Part shown: positions 54,010 through 62,647 of the stretch, piece after piece | Numbering within the stretch: the first letter of the stretch is position 1 | Layout: the number at the start of each line of letters is the position of its first letter | Assembly (NCBI GenBank): GCA_015689645.1 | Contig: WVSM01000002.1 | Coordinates: 310,001 to 374,000 of the forward strand | Direction of reading: 5' to 3' | Origin: Rhodobacterales bacterium HKCCE4037 | Lineage (GTDB): Bacteria > Pseudomonadota > Alphaproteobacteria > Rhodobacterales > Rhodobacteraceae | Length of the DNA stretch: 64,000 bases | Made by a program: the position numbers and the translations under genes | The notes under the pieces: generated by a model | What the model saw: the letters and a program-made list of their open reading frames with translations, nothing else | What the model was told of the DNA's origin: nothing | The model's database searches: none

Positions 54010-54816
54010 TCAGGCGGCCGTCGGGGCGGAACTCGCCCAATCGTCGGAAACCGGTGTGAAGGTTTTCGGGAAAGTCCCGCCGAGCGCGATGGAGGCCTGT
54101 TCGGCATGGGACAGGACGTCGGCGCTGATGCGACGCAACGCGATCGGGGTGGCCCTCACAGTTGGCACGGCGACCGAAAGCGCGCCGATCACGCGGCCAC
54201 CCGGGCCGAACAGTGGAGCGCCGACCGAGCTGACGCCTTCGTCGAATGCAGCAGCCAAGGTGCAGACGCCGTGTTCGCGAGCGGATTCGAGTGCGGTACG
54301 CAGGATGTCAGGGTCTCTGATCGTGTGGTCCGTGTAGCGGGCCAAGTCTCCCGACAGAATACGCTCCTGCATCGCTTCCGGGCTGAACGCCAGCGCGGCG
54401 AGGCCGGACGAGGTGGCGTGAAATGGAAGCATCTCGGCGATATCGAAATGAACCTGCACGCCATGTTTGCAGGGGTCGGCATGAACCAAGGGCGACAAGG
54501 CATCGCTTTGCAGAAGGCTGGCATGGGCCAGTTCTCCGACTTTCTGCGATAGCTCCACCACGATGGGCTGCAGGATCTTGCGCATTGGGAACAACGTCTC
54601 GCGCAACGCGGACAGGCGCAGGACCGCGGGCCCGAGCCGGTAGGCGCGGCTGTCGATATCCTGTTCGAGAAAGCCGTTCTCGGCCAGTTCGGTCAGGTGC
54701 CGGTGCACCGTCGCCTTGTCGCGCCCGGACAAACGCACGAAGTCGCCAAGCCCGATCTCGGGCCGGGTGGGCAAGAAAAGGTTGAGCAGGTCGAGGGCTT
54801 TGCTGATCGTTCCCAT
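54010..54816 (-). CDS. IclR-family transcription regulator
   Basis: 268 residues: N-terminal winged helix (ISKALDLLNLFLPTRPEIGL; FVRLSGRDKATVHRHLTELA) and a C-terminal effector domain (VSSVGAPLFGPGGRVIGALS). It lies inside the cluster between the amidotransferase and aminotransferase genes, with no gap to the former, and probably controls the cluster in response to its substrate. The 9-bp-arm palindrome at 61275-61303 is a possible target. Confidence 0.9.
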   Translation of the reverse strand: MGTISKALDLLNLFLPTRPEIGLGDFVRLSGRDKATVHRHLTELAENGFLEQDIDSRAYRLGPAVLRLSALRETLFPMRKILQPIVVELSQKVGELAHASLLQSDALSPLVHADPCKHGVQVHFDIAEMLPFHATSSGLAALAFSPEAMQERILSGDLARYTDHTIRDPDILRTALESAREHGVCTLAAAFDEGVSSVGAPLFGPGGRVIGALSVAVPTVRATPIALRRISADVLSHAEQASIALGGTFPKTFTPVSDDWASSAPTAA

Positions 54817-55527
54817 TCAGTGCCTCGCAGTCTCGAAGAACGCCGCGATCTCCTCGGCGAATGCCTGTCGGTCGGCGGCGTGATCCCGGATCGAACGGCG
54901 CGCTTGATCGGTGACCTCAGGACCGACGTGATCCGCGTATTCCTCTACAAGATCTTCGAAGAAGGCCCGCGTCATCTCCGGGTGATGCTGAACCGTGAAG
55001 ACCTTGTCGCCGATGACAAACCCGGCAATCGGGCAGCCCGGGCTCTCGAAGATGCGTCGCGCGCCGTTGGGCAGGTCCGCGACTTGCTCGATGTGAGACC
55101 CGTAGAGCTGAAGGTGATCTGAAGGCCCGGACCATGGTGTCCGCTCGATCCGGTCAAGGGGCACGACGCCATGCGCCCATCCGTCCGGATTGCGGATGAT
55201 GCGCGAGCCAAGCGCGCTTGCGATGATCTGGTGTCCGAAGCACGCACCGAACAAGGGCTGGCCGCCGTCAACGATGCCGCGCAGCAGCTCGGCCAGATCG
55301 CCCATCCACGGTTTCGCGTCGTTCACCGAAGCCGGGCTTCCCGTCACCATCACGCCGTCATAGGCAGAAAGGTCGCCTGGAAACTCCCCCTTGCAGACCC
55401 AGTGGGCCGTCACCTCCCAATCCGGACGTGCCTCGGCGATCAGGTCGGCGAATTTCGCGTCGTCCAGCGGGCGCGCCATGGCGAAGTCGCTGAAGTCGGT
55501 GTTGGTGACGAGGGTGGCCAGCTTCAT
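54817..55527 (-). CDS. Class I glutamine amidotransferase-like protein
   Basis: 236 residues. Nucleophile elbow GACFGHQIIASALG with the catalytic Cys, and VQHHPEM with the catalytic His: a complete triad is likely. GuaA-type rather than PuuD-type in the elbow. Between the glutamine-synthetase-like gene (1 bp) and iclR (0 bp). In a gamma-glutamylation pathway it could hydrolyse the gamma-glutamyl conjugate; this is inference. Confidence 0.82.
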   Translation of the reverse strand: MKLATLVTNTDFSDFAMARPLDDAKFADLIAEARPDWEVTAHWVCKGEFPGDLSAYDGVMVTGSPASVNDAKPWMGDLAELLRGIVDGGQPLFGACFGHQIIASALGSRIIRNPDGWAHGVVPLDRIERTPWSGPSDHLQLYGSHIEQVADLPNGARRIFESPGCPIAGFVIGDKVFTVQHHPEMTRAFFEDLVEEYADHVGPEVTDQARRSIRDHAADRQAFAEEIAAFFETARH

Positions 55528-55528
55528 G

Positions 55529-56821
55529 TCAGACGAACCACACGTAGAAATCGAGAAGGGCGTCAGGTTCCATGTCGCGGGTCTTGCGGAACTCGCGCTC
55601 TTTCATGAAGGCATGGTTCTCGACCAACTCACGGCCAACCGCATCCACGAGGGCGGTGTCGGCCACCAGGTCGCGGATCGCGCCGCGCAGGTTCTCTGCC
55701 GTGCCGATCTTGGCATCGACCTTGTCGAACCCGTCGCCGGTTTCCATTGGCGGCAGGTCCAGCCGTGCCTCGTATCCCAGGCGCGCGGCCTGCAGCACGG
55801 CGGCGGCGGCCGTGTAGGGGTTGGCACTGGCGTCGGCCATGCGATGTTCCAGGCGCGCTTTCTGGCCGCCTTCGCCGGAGACGCGCGTCGTCACGCCCCG
55901 GTGGTCGCCGCCCCAGTTCTTCCAGTATCCCGACATCGAGGACGGCTGCAGCCGCCGGTAGGAACCCGTCGTCGGCGCGATCAGCCCGGCAAGGCCCTTG
56001 TGGTGATGCACGAGGCCGGCAAGGCAACCGCGCGACAGGTCGTTCAGGTGATCCGGCCCGCCGCGTTCGCCTGTGGCCAGCGCGTTCTTCCCCTCCGCGT
56101 CCCAGAACGAGAAATTGATGTGCATTCCGGAGCCGCCCATCTCGGACAGCGGCTTGGGCAGGAACGTGAGCACGACGCCATGATCGAGCGCGATTTCTCG
56201 CGCCATCTGGCGGAACAGGACCACGTCGTCGACGGCGGACAGCGCATCGTCGAAGCTGAGCGTGTATTCGAATTGCGGGCTGTCGTATTCGGCGGTGATC
56301 AGGTCCAGCCGGAAGCCCATCTCGTGCGCCTTGTTCCAGATCACGTCGTTGATCCGCATCGGGTCGGCGAAGGGGCCGGTGCCGTAGACCACACCGCCTG
56401 GTGCATCGTAGGGGCGCAGACGCCCATCCTCGCCGCCCTGCAAAGCGTAGGCTTCAAGTTCGATCCCCAGTTTCGGGCTCAGGCCGTGGCTATGCCAATC
56501 GGCAATCGCCCGTTTCAGCGCCCTGCGCGGGCAGAGCGGGAGGGGAGCGCCGTCGTCGCCGTAGAGATCGCCGAGCACGACCGAGGTATTCGGCTCCCAC
56601 CCCTGCCGGATGTCGGCCGCCTGCCAGCGCAGTTCCATGTCCGGTGCGCCGTCCCGCACCTTGGCGTGGGGCGCATCCAGCAAAAGGTCGCGGTCGTAAT
56701 GGACGCCGAAGACCGCGCGGGCAAAGCGGCTGGAGCCGTCGCCGATCTTGCTGGCGGGCAGATACTTGCCGCGGGCAATCGACAGGTGGTCGAAGAAAAG
56801 GGCGCGAAGGCGGTCGGTCAT
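55529..56821 (-). CDS. Glutamine synthetase-family ligase (gamma-glutamylamide synthetase type)
   Basis: 430 residues from ATG 56821; a GTG two codons earlier is less likely. GS catalytic domain: LGIELEAYALQGG, GGSGMHINFSFWDAEGKN, APTTGSYRRLQPSSMSG and RLEHRMADASANPYTAAAAV. The N-terminal beta-grasp domain is short. Such GS homologues outside nitrogen control (PuuA, GlnA3-like, aniline/isopropylamine ligases) join glutamate to amines. Six bp after the P450 gene. Confidence 0.85.
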   Translation of the reverse strand: MTDRLRALFFDHLSIARGKYLPASKIGDGSSRFARAVFGVHYDRDLLLDAPHAKVRDGAPDMELRWQAADIRQGWEPNTSVVLGDLYGDDGAPLPLCPRRALKRAIADWHSHGLSPKLGIELEAYALQGGEDGRLRPYDAPGGVVYGTGPFADPMRINDVIWNKAHEMGFRLDLITAEYDSPQFEYTLSFDDALSAVDDVVLFRQMAREIALDHGVVLTFLPKPLSEMGGSGMHINFSFWDAEGKNALATGERGGPDHLNDLSRGCLAGLVHHHKGLAGLIAPTTGSYRRLQPSSMSGYWKNWGGDHRGVTTRVSGEGGQKARLEHRMADASANPYTAAAAVLQAARLGYEARLDLPPMETGDGFDKVDAKIGTAENLRGAIRDLVADTALVDAVGRELVENHAFMKEREFRKTRDMEPDALLDFYVWFV

Positions 56822-56827
56822 GGGCAC

Positions 56828-58084
56828 CTACTGCAACGTGACGGTGACGGGCATGCGCTTGATGCCGTTGACGAAATTCGAGCGGACGAAGGCGTAATCC
56901 CCCGCCGGTTCAATGGATTTGATGCGCTTGGCCAGTTCCTGGAACAGGACCCGGACCTCAAGCCGCGCAAGGTGCATGCCAAGGCAGACATGCGGCCCGC
57001 CTTGCCCCCAGGCCAATTGCCGGTTCGGTTTACGCGTCAGGTCGAGGCGATAGGGATCGGCGAACATCTCCTCGTCGCGGTTGGCCGAGATGAACCAGTA
57101 AAGGACCTTGTCACCCTCACGGATCTGCTGCCCGTGCACCTCCACGTCGCGCATGGCGGTGCGGCGGAAATAGGTCGCTGGTGAGGCCCACCGGACGATC
57201 TCATCCGGCGCCGTGTCCCAGACCTCACCGCTCTGCAACTGCTCCAGCAGGCCGTCTTGATGGGCCAATGCCTGGATACCGGCAGCGATGGAATAGCGGG
57301 TGGTGTCGTTCCCAGCAGCGACCAGAAGACAGAAGAAATTGCGGAACTCGGCCTCCGAGATCGTCTCACCGTTCTCATCGGGTTGCAGGACAAGGTGCAG
57401 GATGCCGTCGGTGTCGCCGGTCGCATTCTTCCGGTCCATCATCTCGCGGGCGTATTCGTAAAGCTCCGCCCCGGCAGGCGAATTGAACGGCATCAGGCGG
57501 TAGGCGTCGGTTTCCATCCGGTCGACCACGTGATCGGTGAAATCCGGGTCCGAATTGGCCATCAGCGCGTCGCCCTTGTCGACAAGCCAGGGCAGGTCTT
57601 CGTCGGGCAGGCCAAGGATCTGCCCCAGCATCCGCATCGGCAATTCGCGGGCGATCTCGCGCGTGGCGTCGAAGCTGCCCATCTTGAGCGCGCGGTCGAG
57701 GATCGGGCCGCACAGGTCGCGGATCTGCGGCTCGAACTCGGCCACGACGCGGGGCGAAAAGGCGCGCGTCACCTTCATGCGGACCTTGCGGTGTTCTGCG
57801 CCGTCCACCTCCTGGAACGTCCGGCGGGCGAGGTATTCCTCGTAGGTCTGGTCCTCCATCCGGATGCCCTGCGCCGAGGAGAAGGTCTCGGTATCGCGGA
57901 TCATCCTGTTGATGTCATCGTGCCGCGTGATCGACCAATAGCCCTTGCCACCGTCGAAGTCGGACCAATGGCAGGGCGCCTCGCGCCGCAGGCGGGCGAA
58001 GGTATTGTAAGGCGCGCCATTCGCGAAGCTGTCGTGGCTGCCGAGGTCGGCAAAGCCGTCGTCGTCAGGAACCCAGGTGGTCAT
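56828..58084 (-). CDS. Cytochrome P450
   Basis: 418 residues, soluble bacterial type. I-helix LLVAAGNDTTRYSIAAG (oxygen-binding AGNDTT), K-helix ExxR in DEIVRWASP, and haem loop WGQGGPHVCLGMHLARLE with the Cys ligand. The loop has W instead of F and one extra residue, as in some CYP families. No ferredoxin or reductase gene is adjacent. The gene overlaps tctA by 20 nt and precedes the GS-like gene by 6 bp. It could hydroxylate or N-dealkylate the imported compound. Confidence 0.92.
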   Translation of the reverse strand: MTTWVPDDDGFADLGSHDSFANGAPYNTFARLRREAPCHWSDFDGGKGYWSITRHDDINRMIRDTETFSSAQGIRMEDQTYEEYLARRTFQEVDGAEHRKVRMKVTRAFSPRVVAEFEPQIRDLCGPILDRALKMGSFDATREIARELPMRMLGQILGLPDEDLPWLVDKGDALMANSDPDFTDHVVDRMETDAYRLMPFNSPAGAELYEYAREMMDRKNATGDTDGILHLVLQPDENGETISEAEFRNFFCLLVAAGNDTTRYSIAAGIQALAHQDGLLEQLQSGEVWDTAPDEIVRWASPATYFRRTAMRDVEVHGQQIREGDKVLYWFISANRDEEMFADPYRLDLTRKPNRQLAWGQGGPHVCLGMHLARLEVRVLFQELAKRIKSIEPAGDYAFVRSNFVNGIKRMPVTVTLQ

Positions 58085-59669
58085 AGAACCGCCTCCGTCG
58101 TTGCTGCTTGGTGCGGTTTTCGAAATGCCGCTCGGACCTGCCCGAGATGCGCGTCACGAAACTGCGGGCGGCCTTTTTCTGCGGCGTTCTCCGATCCGGC
58201 GCACGCCAGTCGCGCCATACGCGCCACAACGTGGAGCCAAGGATGATGACGATCAGGCAGAACAGGATGAAGGCGATGGGGCGGTCGATGAACTCCAGCG
58301 GGTCGCGCACCCGCGCCAGCGAGGTGCGCAGCTTGACCTCCATGATGCTGCCCAGAACCATCCCGAGGATGATCGGCACGATGGGCAGGTTCAGGCGCTT
58401 GAGCACGAAGCCGAGCAACCCGAAAACGCCCGCGATCATGCAATCGACCGCTGAGTTCCGGATCGAGAAGACGCCGACGAAACTGAGCAACAGGATGCAC
58501 ATGCCGAGAAAGCGGTTGGGAATGCGGGTCAGGTGCACCAGCCAGCCCGTCGATATCAGCAGGAAGATCACCACCAGCACGTTCAGGATCAGCAGCGCCA
58601 TGTAGAGCGCCACGACGAAATCCATCTCGTTCTGGAACAGGCCCGGCCCCGGCACGACGTTGTGCACGTAAAAGACCGACAGCATCATCGCCGTCAGCGC
58701 CTCGCCCGGAATGCCGAGGGCCAGCAGCGGGATCATCGCGGCGGCGGGCACCGCGTTGTTGGCGCTTTCCGAGGCGATCAACCCTTCCGCCGAGCCGTTG
58801 CCGAAGCTGCGCGGTGTCTTGGAGAGCTTCCGGGCCGAGGTGTATGACATGAACTGAGCGGTGAATTCGCCGACGCCGGGCACCATACCCATCAGAACGC
58901 CGAAGCTGGAGGAGACGGCGGCAACACGCGGATGCCGGGCCAACTCGCGGAACCCTTGGAACAGCGAGCCGCGCGAGCGGGGAAGGCGGACCTTCTCGTC
59001 ATCCATGGTCATCAGGATGAAGGCCTGCGACAGCGCGAAAAGCCCGAGGACCACGACGATGAGGTCGATACCGCCGGCCAGCCAGCTCTGATCGAAAGTG
59101 TAGCGGCGGGTGTAGGCTGCAGGCTCCAGCCCGACGGTCGACAGGAAAATGCCGAGACCCGCCAAGGCGGCCGCGATCAGCATCTGCCCGCGATGGGCCA
59201 CCACCACGAGGATGATCCCCAGCAGCGCGGCGAGAAATATCTCGCGGGAGCCGAACATCGGCGCGATCCGAGCCAGAACCGGCGACAGGAAGATCAGGCA
59301 CACGACCGAGAAAACGCCACCCACGAAACTCGCGGAATAGGCCAGCGACAAGGCGCGGCGGCCTTCGCCCCGCTGCGTCATCGGAAACCCGTCATAGGTG
59401 GTCAGCGCGTTGACCGCCGTGCCAGGCGTATTGATTAGGATCGCCGGGATCGCGCCGCCATACATGGACGAGCCGTAGATCCCGAGCAGCAGTGTCAGGC
59501 CGACGATCGGGTCCATCGAGAAGGTCGCGGGCAACAGGATCGCGATGGCCACGGCAGGGCCGACGCCGGGGATGGCACCGATGGCCACACCGCCGATGGA
59601 GCCGACAAGCAACGCCAGCGCCACGTCCCAGCGCCAGAGCACGTCGAGGGCGGCGGACACCATTTCCAT
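58065..59669 (-). CDS. tctA: Tripartite tricarboxylate transporter large permease TctA
   Basis: 534 residues, at least ten hydrophobic segments. Conserved GAIPGVGPAVAIAILLPATF near the N-terminus and LINTPGTAVNALTTYDGFPM (Pfam TctA signature). Inner-membrane subunit of a TTT carboxylate importer. The start shares one base with the tctB stop (TGATG). The C-terminal tail after the last helix is basic and longer than usual. Confidence 0.93.
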   Translation of the reverse strand: MEMVSAALDVLWRWDVALALLVGSIGGVAIGAIPGVGPAVAIAILLPATFSMDPIVGLTLLLGIYGSSMYGGAIPAILINTPGTAVNALTTYDGFPMTQRGEGRRALSLAYSASFVGGVFSVVCLIFLSPVLARIAPMFGSREIFLAALLGIILVVVAHRGQMLIAAALAGLGIFLSTVGLEPAAYTRRYTFDQSWLAGGIDLIVVVLGLFALSQAFILMTMDDEKVRLPRSRGSLFQGFRELARHPRVAAVSSSFGVLMGMVPGVGEFTAQFMSYTSARKLSKTPRSFGNGSAEGLIASESANNAVPAAAMIPLLALGIPGEALTAMMLSVFYVHNVVPGPGLFQNEMDFVVALYMALLILNVLVVIFLLISTGWLVHLTRIPNRFLGMCILLLSFVGVFSIRNSAVDCMIAGVFGLLGFVLKRLNLPIVPIILGMVLGSIMEVKLRTSLARVRDPLEFIDRPIAFILFCLIVIILGSTLWRVWRDWRAPDRRTPQKKAARSFVTRISGRSERHFENRTKQQRRRRFYDHLGS

Positions 59670-60202
59670 CAGAGATACACCAGGAAGAAGGAGCGGATGG
59701 AGTCAGGGAGCAGATCGTATATTTGCCCACCGGGGATGTTCACGCCCAGAAACCCCTTGAAAATCGCCGTGACCGCAACCGCGAACAGCGCGGCAAGGAT
59801 CAGGGCGGTGCGGCTGCGGTAGCCAAGGCGCCATGTCAGGGCGCAGGCCAGCACAAGGCTCATTGGCAGAAAGCCGAGGCGCGGGACCGCGAGAACATAG
59901 ACGATGAACCAGCCGAGATATTCCAGCGGTTCGACCCAACGCTTCACCTCGATCCAGTCGAGCCCGTTCGGTCTCCGGCGGCGCATGAGACGCCAGTGCA
60001 GCCCGAAGCTGACGACCATCACTGCAAGCGCGATGGCCGGCCAGAGCCGGGGCTGCGCTGCAATGGTACGCGCATTGTCGTTCCACTCGGTCTGGGTGCC
60101 GATCTGCGACAACAGGAGCAGTGACACAACGAAGGCCGCAATCACGAAAATCACCTGTCCAGAGACACGCGTCTTCACTTCGATGAGGTCGGTTTTGCTC
60201 AT
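59669..60202 (-). CDS. tctB: Tripartite tricarboxylate transporter small permease TctB
   Basis: 177 residues from ATG 60202 (MSKTDLIEVK); the longer frame would need a TTG start. Four hydrophobic segments, the TctB arrangement. Partner of TctA, 77 bp after tctC. Confidence 0.85.
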   Translation of the reverse strand: MSKTDLIEVKTRVSGQVIFVIAAFVVSLLLLSQIGTQTEWNDNARTIAAQPRLWPAIALAVMVVSFGLHWRLMRRRRPNGLDWIEVKRWVEPLEYLGWFIVYVLAVPRLGFLPMSLVLACALTWRLGYRSRTALILAALFAVAVTAIFKGFLGVNIPGGQIYDLLPDSIRSFFLVYL

Positions 60203-60279
60203 GGCAGGGACAGCCCGGAAAAAGGGGTGGGGCGAAGGAGTGACAGGGGCGGACAACGCCCCCGTCGATCAGATTTGGT

Positions 60280-61218
60280 TCACTCGCCGAGGGCGGCCGA
60301 GATGGCCCCGAGAGTTTCGCGGTCCGCTTCGATCACGGCGGCGCTTTCCTCGGCATCGAGCCAGTAGACCAGCGCGCCGGTCTCGGCGGCCAATGCCTGG
60401 GCACGCTCGCTCATCACTGTCTGCTGCGCGACGGCGGCAATCGCCTCCCGCGCTTCGGCGGGCGTGTCCGTGCCCACGAAGAGACCGTTCCAGAGTGAGA
60501 TGTTCAGGCTCTCGTCCACTTCACCGATGGCCGGCGTATCCGGCACCAGCGAAATCCGCTCGCCGGTGATCGACACCAGGACGTTCACATCGTCGAGGCA
60601 GGGCAGGATCAGCTGCAGCGTCGTGTTGATCACGTCCGCGTCGCCCGACGCCAGCGTGTTGCAATCCAGCGAGTCGAAAGGCGCGTCGCCGCCCCATTCG
60701 AAACCCATGTTCGCGGCCAGCGCCTTGGTCACCTGCGTCGGCGTCAGAACGTCACCGAAATGGCCTAGGAAGACGTCGTTCTCTGCGGCATAGGCGGCCA
60801 GTTCTTCCATCGTGGAATAGGGCGCGTCACCCGAGGCGGCGATCACGAAGGGATAGGTCAGGAAAATCCCGATCGGATCGAATTGCGCGGGCGTCAGTTC
60901 CGGGATGTCGATCTCGTGGCCGATCAGCGGAACGGCGGGCACGAAAGACCCGATGGTGTACCCATCGTCGGGTGCGGTCGCGACTTCAACGGCACCGGGG
61001 AAGGGGCCGCCCCCGCCGCCGGGGCGGTTCACCACCGCGGCCGGAACGCCGTATTCCGCCTGGAAATCTTCCGCGATCATGCGCGTCAGCACGTCTTCGA
61101 GGTCACCGGGAGGCCACGGGACGATGAAGGTCACGGGGCCTTCGGGATATTCCGCCAAGGCCGGACCAGCCAACCCAACTGCAAGCGCGGCCAAGGCGGC
61201 CGTAGTGAATCTGGACAT
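60280..61218 (-). CDS. tctC: Tripartite tricarboxylate transporter receptor TctC
   Basis: 312 residues from ATG 61218 with GGGAG upstream. Signal peptide (about 1-22), then VTFIVPWPPGDLEDVLTRMI, a Bug-family receptor start, and VVNRPGGGGGPFPG, the usual family loop. Periplasmic carboxylate-binding protein that gives the transporter its specificity. First gene of the cluster; the ligand cannot be read from sequence. Confidence 0.92.
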   Translation of the reverse strand: MSRFTTAALAALAVGLAGPALAEYPEGPVTFIVPWPPGDLEDVLTRMIAEDFQAEYGVPAAVVNRPGGGGGPFPGAVEVATAPDDGYTIGSFVPAVPLIGHEIDIPELTPAQFDPIGIFLTYPFVIAASGDAPYSTMEELAAYAAENDVFLGHFGDVLTPTQVTKALAANMGFEWGGDAPFDSLDCNTLASGDADVINTTLQLILPCLDDVNVLVSITGERISLVPDTPAIGEVDESLNISLWNGLFVGTDTPAEAREAIAAVAQQTVMSERAQALAAETGALVYWLDAEESAAVIEADRETLGAISAALGE

Positions 61219-61243
61219 GTGAACTCCCTGTTCATGTATTCGA

Positions 61244-61260
61244 GGTTCATTATTCGAACC
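61244..61260. promoter_or_regulatory. Palindrome GGTTC-N7-GAACC near tctC start
   Basis: 5-bp inverted repeat at 61244-61260, 26 bp upstream of tctC. A short TATTCGA sequence also occurs twice here. Candidate operator, weaker than the neighbouring 9-bp repeat. Confidence 0.35.
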
Positions 61261-61274
61261 ATTGGTAACAAGAT

Positions 61275-61303
61275 AATTGACAGGCCCCGGGATTCTGTCA
61301 ATT
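61275..61303. promoter_or_regulatory. 9-bp-arm inverted repeat between tctC and Tm-1-like gene
   Basis: AATTGACAG (61275-61283) and CTGTCAATT (61295-61303), perfect arms with an 11-bp spacer, in the 113-bp divergent region. Centre spacing is about two helical turns, as expected for a dimeric regulator such as the IclR protein of this cluster. Confidence 0.55.
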
Positions 61304-61331
61304 TCTTTTTGACGTAGAGGAAGCGACGGAT

Positions 61332-62570
61332 GTGGTGATGGCTCACAAGACAATCCTTCTGGTCGGAACCTACGACACCAAGAATGACGAGCTGACCTAC
61401 CTTGCCGAAACGATCCGGGGGCAGGGTGGTCGGGTTCTGACGATGGACATCAGCGTTCTCGGCGATCCCTCGACGCCCACCGACATATCCAAGCACGATG
61501 TGACCGAAGCCGGCGGGCATTCCATCCGTGAGGCTATCGAGAGCGGCGATGAAAACACAGCGATGCAGATCATGGCGAAGGGCGGGGCGATCCTGGCGGC
61601 GCGGGCTCATGCCGATGGCCGCATCGACGGTTTGCTGGTCCTTGGCGGCACGATGGGCACCGATGCGGCGCTCGACATCTGTTCGGCGCTGCCGCTCGGC
61701 GTGCCAAAGTATGTCGTATCGACGGTGTCGTTCTCACCACTCATCCCGCCCGAACGTCTTCCCGCCGATATCCAGATGATCCTCTGGGCCGGCGGGCTCT
61801 ACGGGCTGAACTCGATCTGCAAGGCCTCGCTCAGCCAGGCCGCGGGCGCCGTTCTCGGGGCCGCGCGCGCCGTCGAAGCGCCGCCGAAGGACCGAGCGCT
61901 TATCGGCATGACCTCCTTCGGCAAGACGGTTCTGCGCTACATGGTGGCGTTGAAGCCGGAGCTGGAGAAACGCGGCTTCGAAGTCGCTGTCTTCCACGCG
62001 ACGGGCATGGGCGGACGCGCCTTCGAAAGCCTCGCGGCCGAGGGACGCTTCGCCGCCGTCATGGATTTCGCGCCCCAGGAAGTCGGCAATCACTTGATGG
62101 GCTCGAGCATTTCCGCCGGTGCCGACCGGATGACGGCAGCGGGACTGAATGGAACGCCTCAGATGGTGTCGATCGGCTGCTATGATCTGGTCGATTTCGT
62201 CGGCTGGCAGGAGGCGCCGTCGAAAGTCGCCGCGCAGGAGATGCATGCACATAACCGGCTTCTGTCATCGGTGATGATGACCGCGGATCAGCGCCGAGAA
62301 ATGGCGCGTGAGATGTGTCGGAAGCTGGCGACGGCAAAGGGCCCGACCACGTTTTTTCTGCCCCTCCAGGGCGGTAACGAGTGGGACCGGCCCGGTGGTC
62401 CGCTTTCGGATCCGGATGGTCTTGCCGCCTTTATTGACGAGGTCCGCGCGTCCTGTCCGGACAACGTACGGTTGATCGAGCTGGATGCGCATATCAATGA
62501 TCCGGCCTTCACCGAGGCCGTGCTCGAGACGTTCGATGCCTGGATCGAGAGCGGCGCACTCACCCGGTGA
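61332..62570 (+). CDS. Tm-1-like ATP-binding domain protein (UPF0261)
   Basis: 412 residues. GTG 61332 is favoured by GAGGAAG about 10 nt upstream; ATG 61338 is the alternative. Starts KTILLVGTYDTKNDELTYLA and has LLVLGGTMGTDAALDICSAL, the Tm-1 N-terminal-domain pattern, and MGGRAFESLAAEGRFAAVMDFAP. Plant Tm-1 uses this fold to bind ATP; the bacterial function is unknown. Bacterial copies usually lie next to a PEP-hydrolase-like TIM-barrel gene, absent here. Confidence 0.85.
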   Translation: MVMAHKTILLVGTYDTKNDELTYLAETIRGQGGRVLTMDISVLGDPSTPTDISKHDVTEAGGHSIREAIESGDENTAMQIMAKGGAILAARAHADGRIDGLLVLGGTMGTDAALDICSALPLGVPKYVVSTVSFSPLIPPERLPADIQMILWAGGLYGLNSICKASLSQAAGAVLGAARAVEAPPKDRALIGMTSFGKTVLRYMVALKPELEKRGFEVAVFHATGMGGRAFESLAAEGRFAAVMDFAPQEVGNHLMGSSISAGADRMTAAGLNGTPQMVSIGCYDLVDFVGWQEAPSKVAAQEMHAHNRLLSSVMMTADQRREMAREMCRKLATAKGPTTFFLPLQGGNEWDRPGGPLSDPDGLAAFIDEVRASCPDNVRLIELDAHINDPAFTEAVLETFDAWIESGALTR

Positions 62571-62580
62571 TGTGTCGATT

Positions 62581-62601
62581 GGTCAGGCTTCGATTCTGAC
62601 C
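62581..62601. terminator. Weak hairpin between convergent genes
   Basis: GGTCAG (62581-62586) pairs with CTGACC (62596-62601) over a 9-nt loop, between the Tm-1-like gene and the aldose epimerase gene. No T-run. Confidence 0.25.
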
Positions 62602-62647
62602 CCTTGATTCACCCTTCCAATCGGCTCGCGCGCTCCCGACCCCAAGG

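Noticed and set aside
57000-57040. Apparent defect in the P450 haem loop (W for F, one extra residue)
   Set aside because: Both variants occur in functional P450 families, and the Cys, Gly and His positions around it are intact.
55391-57184. 597-residue plus-strand frame opposite the GS-like and P450 genes
   Set aside because: Antisense shadow of two clear enzymes; no ribosome site or recognisable fold.
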